Assembly (NCBI GenBank): GCA_003162995.1
Contig: PLUZ01000463.1
Span: 1-5,319 of the forward strand
Origin: Methylocapsa sp.
GTDB lineage: Bacteria > Pseudomonadota > Alphaproteobacteria > Rhizobiales > Beijerinckiaceae
Direction of reading: 5' to 3'
DNA: 5,319 nt
Position 1 is the stretch's first letter; each line of letters begins with the position of its first letter. Below, piece after piece: positions 1 to 4,117 of this stretch. A program made the translations under genes and the position numbers. Under the pieces are notes generated by a model. That model was given only the letters and a program-made list of their open reading frames with translations, ran no database searches and was not told where the DNA came from.

Positions 1-96
1 CAGACCCGATCCCATCCCGAACTCGGCCGTCAAACGCCTCCGCGCCAATGGTACTTTGTCTCAAGACACGGGAGAGTAGGTCGTCGCCAGGCCTGC
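1..96 (+). rRNA. rrf: 5S ribosomal RNA, 3' part (5' end outside window)
   Basis: This is the 3' portion of 5S rRNA, a structural RNA of the large ribosomal subunit. The stretch CCCGATCCCATCCCGAACTCGG near the start is the conserved loop B/helix III block. CGCCAATGGTACT and GGGAGAGTAGG further on are conserved 5S landmarks, and the end GCCAGGCCTGC is the 3' strand of the closing helix. The first 20 or so bases of the gene lie before the window. The 3' end is estimated at about 96. With tRNA-fMet following at 191, this is the distal end of a typical alphaproteobacterial rRNA operon. The sequence resembles sphingomonad 5S. Confidence 0.93.
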
Positions 97-134
97 AAAA
101 CGCAAAAAGCCCCTCACATGTAAAATCTTCCAAA

Positions 135-178
135 AAGGGAATGCAACGAGGCCAATATCGCCCAAATCGCATTCCCTT
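135..178 (+). other. 10-bp inverted repeat in the 5S to tRNA-fMet spacer, probable RNA processing stem
   Basis: AAGGGAATGC (135-144) is perfectly complementary to GCATTCCCTT (169-178), with a 24-nt loop. No run of T follows, so it is not a classical terminator. Its place between two RNAs that must be cut from one precursor suggests a processing stem, for example for RNase III. The structure is seen directly; the role is inferred. Confidence 0.45.
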
Positions 179-190
179 CGCCGTTCTTGG

Positions 191-267
<77 letters not shown>

Positions 268-271
268 AATT

Positions 272-307
272 AAGCCCTTGAAAGCGTAATGTTTTCGGGG
301 GCTTTTT
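272..307 (+). terminator. Rho-independent terminator of the rrn operon
   Basis: AAGCCCTTGAAA (272-283) pairs along its whole length with TTTCGGGGGCTT (293-304), including two G:U pairs, around a 9-nt loop. The stem runs into TTTTT (303-307). It starts five bases after the CCA of tRNA-fMet, the expected place for the operon terminator. Confidence 0.8.
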
Positions 308-437
308 GCTGTTCGGATATTAAATCGAGAATCGTCTGTGGAAGCGTCGTGGAAGCGGCCCGAGGGAAGTCATAGCGTACCTTTGGCCGCGTCAATGCGC
401 CGCGGATTGCCTTAACATGTAAGGCGCCAACAGGTCG
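308..437. other. Short stretch without a recognisable gene, between the rrn terminator and the tRNA-Gly fragment
   Basis: No convincing coding frame or RNA was found on either strand. The only structure seen is a tandem pair of GTGGAAGCG (338-346 and 349-357, 11-bp period). The stretch replaces the missing 5' half of tRNA-Gly, so it is probably the edge of a former integrated element. That is an inference from position only. Confidence 0.4.
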
Positions 438-487
438 CAACCTTGCCAAGGTTGGGGTCGAGGGTTCGAATCCCTTCGCCCGCTCCA
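438..487 (+). pseudogene. 3' half of tRNA-Gly(GCC), probable att site scar
   Basis: The sequence contains a full anticodon arm, CAACC-TTGCCAA-GGTTG (438-454, anticodon GCC at 445-447). It also has the variable region GGGTC, a T arm GAGGG-TTCGAAT-CCCTT, and the 3' acceptor strand CGCCCGC with discriminator T and encoded CCA (485-487). The matching 5' strand GCGGGCG and the D arm (TAGCTCA and similar) are absent upstream, so this cannot fold as a tRNA. Tyrosine recombinases commonly integrate into tRNA 3' halves, starting in the anticodon arm, and leave such a copy at the far end of the element. The terminator at 521-548 suggests that the right-hand side is the native downstream flank of the tRNA. 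Confidence 0.82.
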
Positions 488-520
488 AATTTCCTCTGGG
501 AAATCAGAGCGTTATGACAT

Positions 521-548
521 GGCCGCCGCGAGGCGGCCTTTCGTTTTT
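521..548 (+). terminator. Rho-independent terminator downstream of the tRNA-Gly remnant
   Basis: GGCCGCC (521-527) and GGCGGCC (532-538) form a perfect 7-bp GC stem with a GCGA tetraloop, followed by TTTCGTTTTT. It sits 33 nt after the tRNA CCA end and is probably the original terminator of that tRNA gene. This supports the view that the tRNA's native 3' flank is preserved here. Confidence 0.8.
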
Positions 549-552
549 GATC

Positions 553-574
553 CATGGTGTCCTCATGGTGTCCA
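553..574. repeat. Tandem 11-bp direct repeat
   Basis: CATGGTGTCCT (553-563) is followed directly by CATGGTGTCCA (564-574), 10 of 11 bases identical, so the period is about one helical turn. It lies 65 bp right of the tRNA-Gly remnant. It could be a protein-binding site such as integrase arm sites, or chance. No gene is recognisable from 549 to 651. Confidence 0.4.
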
Positions 575-651
575 CCCTGGCGCAGGAACGCCACCATCGG
601 CACCTTGGGTATGCGCGCTCGACAGAACCGGGCCTTCGCGTGCAGCCCTGC

Positions 652-1728
652 CTACCCCAGCGCATACCAAACTCCCCGACCGGCTCCGTGACGGACTAGA
701 AGCCCCTGTCCTGCGAGTGCTGTGACATGGTCTTTGATGGTGTTGCGGCTGGTGCCGGTCACTTTCACCGCATCGGCGATCGTCACCCGGCCGCGCTCGC
801 GGGCCAGTTCTAGAATCTTCACCGACAGTTCCGGCAGATCGCCCAGGATGATCCGCTCGCGCTCGATCTTCTTTTCGAGACGACGCTTCTGCTGCTGTAG
901 CGCGCGCAGGAAGAACCCAAGCCACGGATTCCAATCGGGGTTAGGCGTCCTGATCGTCCCCTGAGTACGCCGCAGGGCGAGATAATAACTATCCTTGCTC
1001 TGCTCGATGACGCTTTCCAGGGAGCTATAGGGGACATAGGCATAGCCAGCCCGGAGAAGCAGCAAGGTCGTTAGCACCCGCGAGAGGTGGCCATTGCCGT
1101 CCTGGAACGGATGGATCTCTAGAAACACGACTATGAAGGTCGCGATGGCCAGCAGCGGATGGAACGTCTTTGCCTCTTCCTGGGAACGCATCCAGGACAC
1201 CAATTCGGTCATCAGGCGCGGTGTATCGAAAGGTGTCGCCGTGGCAAACACCACGCCGAGGCTTTTTCCGTCGTCGTCAAACGCCTCGACATGGTTGGCG
1301 AGCGTCTTGTAAGCCCCACGGTGGCGCTCGTCCTTGCCCGAATGGGCCAGAAGATCACGGTGAAGCTGCTTGATGTGGTTCTCGGTGAGCGGAATCGCCT
1401 CCCAATGAGCGAAAACAGTCTCCATAACCTCGGCGTAGCCGACGACCTCCTGCTCGTCGCGGGTCTCGAATGAACGCAGTCGGAGATTGGATAGGAGTTG
1501 TTCGACCTCGCGATTGCTGAGCTTCGCGCCCTCAATCCGGGTCGAGGAGCCGATGCTTTCGATGGTCGCAATGCGGCGCAGGCCAGAGAGCCGCTCTGGG
1601 GCGATTCGGCCGATTGCTCGCCACGCGCCCTTGAACTCGTCGATCTCGGCGATCAGCGAGAGGATTTCGGGCGTAATGCGGACCGCCGTGAGATCGAAAG
1701 GTTCCGCCATTTTATCATCCATTTCCAT
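652..1728 (-). CDS. Fic family protein (predicted AMP transferase), class II type with C-terminal winged helix
   Basis: A 358-residue cytoplasmic protein predicted to transfer AMP from ATP to a hydroxyl side chain of a target protein; the target is unknown. It has an N-terminal helical region with the inhibitory motif SSTRIEG at 61-67, which fits (S/T)xxxE(G/N) with Ser62 and Glu66. The Fic core follows at about 115-230. Its active-site motif HPFQDGNGHLSR at 206-217 has the catalytic His206, Asp210 and Arg217, but His214 where the consensus has Arg. A charged helix spans 275-295 and a winged helix-turn-helix about 299-358 (TIADAVKVTGTSRNTIKDHV), so it may also bind DNA. The inhibitory motif before the core makes it class II: normally self-silenced by the Glu. 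The start is uncertain. ATG at 1728 gives MEMDDKMAEP and an inner ATG at 1710 is possible; neither has a clear ribosome binding site. It is divergent from the XRE regulator. The frame is intact and the length is normal for the family. Confidence 0.92.
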   Translation of the reverse strand: MEMDDKMAEPFDLTAVRITPEILSLIAEIDEFKGAWRAIGRIAPERLSGLRRIATIESIGSSTRIEGAKLSNREVEQLLSNLRLRSFETRDEQEVVGYAEVMETVFAHWEAIPLTENHIKQLHRDLLAHSGKDERHRGAYKTLANHVEAFDDDGKSLGVVFATATPFDTPRLMTELVSWMRSQEEAKTFHPLLAIATFIVVFLEIHPFQDGNGHLSRVLTTLLLLRAGYAYVPYSSLESVIEQSKDSYYLALRRTQGTIRTPNPDWNPWLGFFLRALQQQKRRLEKKIERERIILGDLPELSVKILELARERGRVTIADAVKVTGTSRNTIKDHVTALAGQGLLVRHGAGRGVWYALG

Positions 1729-1779
1729 CCAATCAACTTGCGCGCGCCACCTCCATTTGTCTATTCATTTCCATCCAAT
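1720..1779. repeat. 14-bp direct repeat covering the fic start
   Basis: CATTTCCATCCAAT occurs at 1720-1733 and again at 1766-1779, 46 bp apart. Read on the minus strand, each copy contains ATTGGATGGAAATG. The inner copy carries the predicted fic start codon. The outer copy starts a 13-codon frame (1774 down to 1733, MEMNRQMEVARAS then TGA) that stops four bases before the fic ATG. The repeat may be an operator pair or a duplicated start region. The repeat is certain; any function is inferred. Confidence 0.6.
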
Positions 1780-1788
1780 TCGTAGCGC

Positions 1789-1835
1789 TTGACCCCCGGC
1801 CCTCTTCGCCACATATATAGCTTATAGGCTATATA
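1789..1835 (+). promoter_or_regulatory. Candidate promoter and palindromic operator of the XRE regulator
   Basis: TATATAGC (1814-1821) and GCTATATA (1828-1835) form a perfect 8-bp inverted repeat around TTATAG. A possible -35 box TTGACC lies at 1789-1794, and TATATA at 1814-1819 could be the -10 box with a long 19-bp spacer. The palindrome would overlap the -10 box and transcription start, a common arrangement for autoregulation by HTH antitoxins. The regulator encoded 60 bp downstream is the obvious candidate ligand. The palindrome is seen directly; promoter and operator roles are inferred. Because it is symmetric it could also affect the divergent fic gene. Confidence 0.5.
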
Positions 1836-1837
1836 GA

Positions 1838-1897
1838 ATGGCGCTAGTGTGCCGTCGGTTTTCAGCACATCTGAAAGCCGCAAACAAGGAAAGTGAG
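1838..1897 (+). pseudogene. Possible C-terminal remnant of a RelE/HigB-like toxin gene
   Basis: These 20 codons are open and in frame with the XRE gene that follows, from an ATG without a ribosome binding site. The peptide RRFSAHLKAANKESE (from 1853) resembles, from memory, the C-terminal tail of RelE-type toxins that precede this antitoxin family, where an RRF...RF.AHL pattern is common. The rest of the toxin, about 100 codons, is missing and no toxin is found elsewhere in the window. The stretch could instead be merely leader sequence of the regulator gene. No alignment could be run, so this is a tentative reading. Confidence 0.35.
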
Positions 1898-2296
1898 ATG
1901 GGCCGCACGCTGACCCAGGTCATCGCCGACCTCCCCCCAGAGCGGCAGGAGAGAATCGAGGCGAGATATCAGGATCTGCGCGACGAGGCGGATGGTCTTC
2001 GTGAACTCCGTCAGATCGCCGGCAAGGCGCAAGCGGAGATGGCGAGCGCGCTGAACATTAAACAACCCTCTGTTTCGAAGATCGAAAAGCAAGCAGATAT
2101 GTACGTCTCAACGCTTCGCGGGTACGTTGAAGTTAAGGGAGGCGAATTGGAATTGGTGGTGACGCTTCCGACCCGCGGCCCGCTGAGGTTGCGGAATCTT
2201 GGCGACATGGCAACGGAACGTCTCACCGGAACCCAAGCCGGTCGCCGCCCTCGCACCCGTAAGCGCCCAAGGGCGCCAATTCGCCGCCGGGTCTGA
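1898..2296 (+). CDS. XRE family transcriptional regulator, HigA-type antitoxin-like
   Basis: A 132-residue cytoplasmic DNA-binding protein. The N-terminus MGRTLTQVIADLPPERQERI and the block LRELRQIAGKAQAEMASALN are typical of antitoxins paired with RelE/HigB toxins. Residues 45-64 form the helix-turn-helix (QAEMASALNIKQPSVSKIEK). The segment STLRGYVEVKGGELELVVTLP at 71-91 is the usual downstream signature. Residues 115-132 are a strongly basic Arg/Pro tail that may add non-specific DNA contact. ATG 1898 is chosen because AAGGAA (1886-1891) lies six bases upstream and the protein then starts like its relatives. An upstream in-frame ATG at 1838 lacks a ribosome binding site. In related operons the toxin gene comes first; here only a possible remnant precedes it, so this looks like an orphan antitoxin. 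It probably represses its own promoter at the 1814-1835 palindrome. Confidence 0.87.
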   Translation: MGRTLTQVIADLPPERQERIEARYQDLRDEADGLRELRQIAGKAQAEMASALNIKQPSVSKIEKQADMYVSTLRGYVEVKGGELELVVTLPTRGPLRLRNLGDMATERLTGTQAGRRPRTRKRPRAPIRRRV

Positions 2297-2409
2297 CGAA
2301 GGCAGGTTTTTGACTCTTCGCTTACGTTTCAAAATTCCGCTGGCCGGTGACTTGTTCAGCATATCGTCGATCAGCGGCGTCAATAAAAGGGTAGATAAAC
2401 GGGGAATAG
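2297..2409 (+). other. Intergenic spacer before the helicase-methyltransferase gene, weak possible promoter
   Basis: The spacer has no recognisable gene and no strong terminator. TTGACT at 2310-2315 resembles a -35 box, but the best AT-rich -10 candidate near 2328-2336 is poor, so a separate promoter is only possible. The GTG start of the next gene at 2410 is preceded by GGGGAA (2401-2406), a weak ribosome binding site at short spacing. Confidence 0.3.
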
Positions 2410-3948
2410 GTGTTCGTACAGGCTCGTGGGAGCGAGGGGGCGGCGCTTGGTATCGGCAAGCTAGTCGATCGTGCCGGAGGACTGTGTACCGTCGAATATT
2501 TCGATGCACCCACGTCCGAACCTGTCATCCGCCAATTTGAAACCAACCAAATTCAGGCGGTGCCGCTCCCTGAGCAAACTCGCGTCTACCACTACAATGA
2601 GATGCCAGGCGCTTGGGAGATCGGCCGGATCCTTGACGATCAGGGCAACAGCCAACTCGTACAATTTCCCAACCGGGTAACCAAACATCTGAAGGCGAGC
2701 GGCGTCTTCGTGCGTTGGGCGAGGCAGATTATCGACCCGACCCCGTTTCTGGCTAATAAAATCAACGAAAGTCCGCGCTTCTCCGATGGGAGAAGTGCCC
2801 TCATTCGATCCCAAATGAACCAGCGGGCCGCATCGATGGGCATGTCCGTGTTGCTAACCTCCGCCATCGAACTAGAAGCGCATCAAATCGAAGTCGTCCG
2901 CCGCGTCCTACAGGATCCCGTCCAGCGATATCTGCTCGCTGACGAAGTAGGGCTCGGCAAGACGATCGAAGCGGGTATCCTTATTCGGCAGCGCGTGCTT
3001 GATGCCATCGAAGACTTCGCGATCCTGGTGCTCGTTCCCGAGCCTCTGATCGCACAGTGGCGATCCGAACTTTCGAGCAAATTTTTCCTTGAGCACTACC
3101 TCGACAAAAACATCCGCGTCCTCGCGCTTGGTGACAATGACCGAATTAGACCGTTGCTCGGTAAGGCGACAATGCTGGTCATCGACGAGGCCCACCATCT
3201 GACTGAAGCGCGGTCAACCGGTTCTCAAAGCATCTATGGTGAGATCGCCGCCGCCACGCCGGGGATAGAGCGGATCCTGCTCCTATCCGCCACGCCCGCG
3301 CTCCACAATGAGCGCGGCTTTCTAGAAATGCTCCACCTTCTCGATCCCAAGACCTATCCGCTTGATGGCGAAGCCGCCTTCCGGGGGAAAATCGAAGCAC
3401 GTGGCCGCGTGCTTGAAATCGGCGTTGGCTCCGGCTTGAATTTGACGCTCTATGAAGAGCAGGTGGAAGTCGTCTTCGGTCTGGATCCATCCGAGCGGCT
3501 TTTGTCGATGGCGCAACGGCGCGCCGCCGAAGCTGGCGTGGCGGCCGATCTCATACTCGGTTCGGCGACCAACATTCCGCTTGAGAATGCTAGCGTGGAC
3601 ACGGTCGTGATGACTTGGACTCTTTGCTCCATTTTCGACCCGCTGTCCGCGCTGAGCGAGATGGGGCGGGTGTTGAAACCGGGTGGCGCGCTGCTCTTCG
3701 TCGAACATGGCCTGTCGCCCGAGCCGGCGATCGAGCGCTGGCAGCACAGGCTAACGCCGTTGTGGCGTCATATCTCCGGTGGCTGTCACCTCGACAGGAA
3801 AGTCGACGATTTGATCCGCGCAGCTGGCTTCGAAATTTTGGAACTGCGGAACGAATACGCTCGCGGCCCGCGCCTGATGACCTACATGTACGAGGGTCAA
3901 GCCCGGCCAGCAGTTTCGGTTTGGAGAGGCGATGAAAGAGTCCCATGA
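2410..3948 (+). CDS. In-frame fusion: SNF2/RapA-like helicase N-terminal part (DpdE-like) joined to class I SAM-dependent methyltransferase
   Basis: One open frame of 512 codons, GTG start. Residues 1-105 look like paired SH3/Tudor-like domains as in RapA (GIGKLV...TVEYFDAP, then WEIGRILDD). Residues 155-327 are the first RecA-like lobe of a SNF2 ATPase. They show Walker A DEVGLGKTIEAG (178-189), motif Ia LVPEPLIAQW (208-217), the DEAH box VIDEAHHL (257-264) and motif III SATP (293-296). The lobe ends at LDPKTYPLDGEAAFRGKIE, and the whole second RecA lobe, needed for ATP-driven translocation, is absent. From about residue 331 (nt 3400) the protein is a methyltransferase: SAM motif VLEIGVGSG (333-341), acidic D359, TWTLCSI (402-408), LKPGG (422-426), and a normal family C-terminus MTYMYEGQARP. 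About 40 N-terminal residues usual for that family are missing. The helicase part resembles DpdE of the 7-deazaguanine DNA modification cluster; RapA-like is the alternative. The methyltransferase half may still bind SAM, but the helicase half is probably inactive. Confidence 0.85.
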   Translation: MFVQARGSEGAALGIGKLVDRAGGLCTVEYFDAPTSEPVIRQFETNQIQAVPLPEQTRVYHYNEMPGAWEIGRILDDQGNSQLVQFPNRVTKHLKASGVFVRWARQIIDPTPFLANKINESPRFSDGRSALIRSQMNQRAASMGMSVLLTSAIELEAHQIEVVRRVLQDPVQRYLLADEVGLGKTIEAGILIRQRVLDAIEDFAILVLVPEPLIAQWRSELSSKFFLEHYLDKNIRVLALGDNDRIRPLLGKATMLVIDEAHHLTEARSTGSQSIYGEIAAATPGIERILLLSATPALHNERGFLEMLHLLDPKTYPLDGEAAFRGKIEARGRVLEIGVGSGLNLTLYEEQVEVVFGLDPSERLLSMAQRRAAEAGVAADLILGSATNIPLENASVDTVVMTWTLCSIFDPLSALSEMGRVLKPGGALLFVEHGLSPEPAIERWQHRLTPLWRHISGGCHLDRKVDDLIRAAGFEILELRNEYARGPRLMTYMYEGQARPAVSVWRGDERVP

Positions 3949-4117
3949 TACGATTTCCGGGTGATCCTTGTGGGCACAAACCATGTTCCGCCAGAAGAGC
4001 GCAAGTGACGAGGAAACCGGAATTGGAGTCGGGATCGGAGAACGCGCGGATGTCGCCTCGTCCATCCCTTCTTGGTGGGAACGCACGGCGTCGCGCGCTG
4101 CAGCGATCTACGTTTGA
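3932..4117 (+). pseudogene. Small unrecognised frame with a good ribosome binding site, interrupted by an in-frame TGA
   Basis: ATG 3932 follows GGAGAGG (3923-3929) and overlaps the end of the methyltransferase, which looks like translational coupling. The frame gives MKESHDTISG, then TGA at 3962-3964, and stays open afterwards to TGA 4115-4117 (ending SRAAAIYV). The reading without the TGA would be 61 residues. An inner ATG at 3983 would give 44 residues. I do not recognise the product and see no membrane segment or metal-binding motif. Its end overlaps the converging flavoprotein gene by 10 bp. It may be a decayed small gene or chance; the ribosome binding site is the main argument. Confidence 0.3.

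Noticed and set aside
438..487. A functional tRNA-Gly gene
   Set aside because: The 5' acceptor strand and D arm are absent upstream, so the cloverleaf cannot form.
270..603. Minus-strand frames giving peptides such as GEGIRTLDPNLGKVATC
   Set aside because: They are antisense readings of the tRNA-Gly 3' half and the rrn terminator, a common source of false small proteins.
1159..1473. 104-codon plus-strand frame opposite the Fic gene
   Set aside because: It is fully antisense to a well-supported Fic protein and has no recognisable domain or ribosome binding site.
3962..3964. TGA read as selenocysteine
   Set aside because: No selenoprotein context is recognisable and no convincing hairpin was seen directly downstream. 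A simple nonsense change is more likely.
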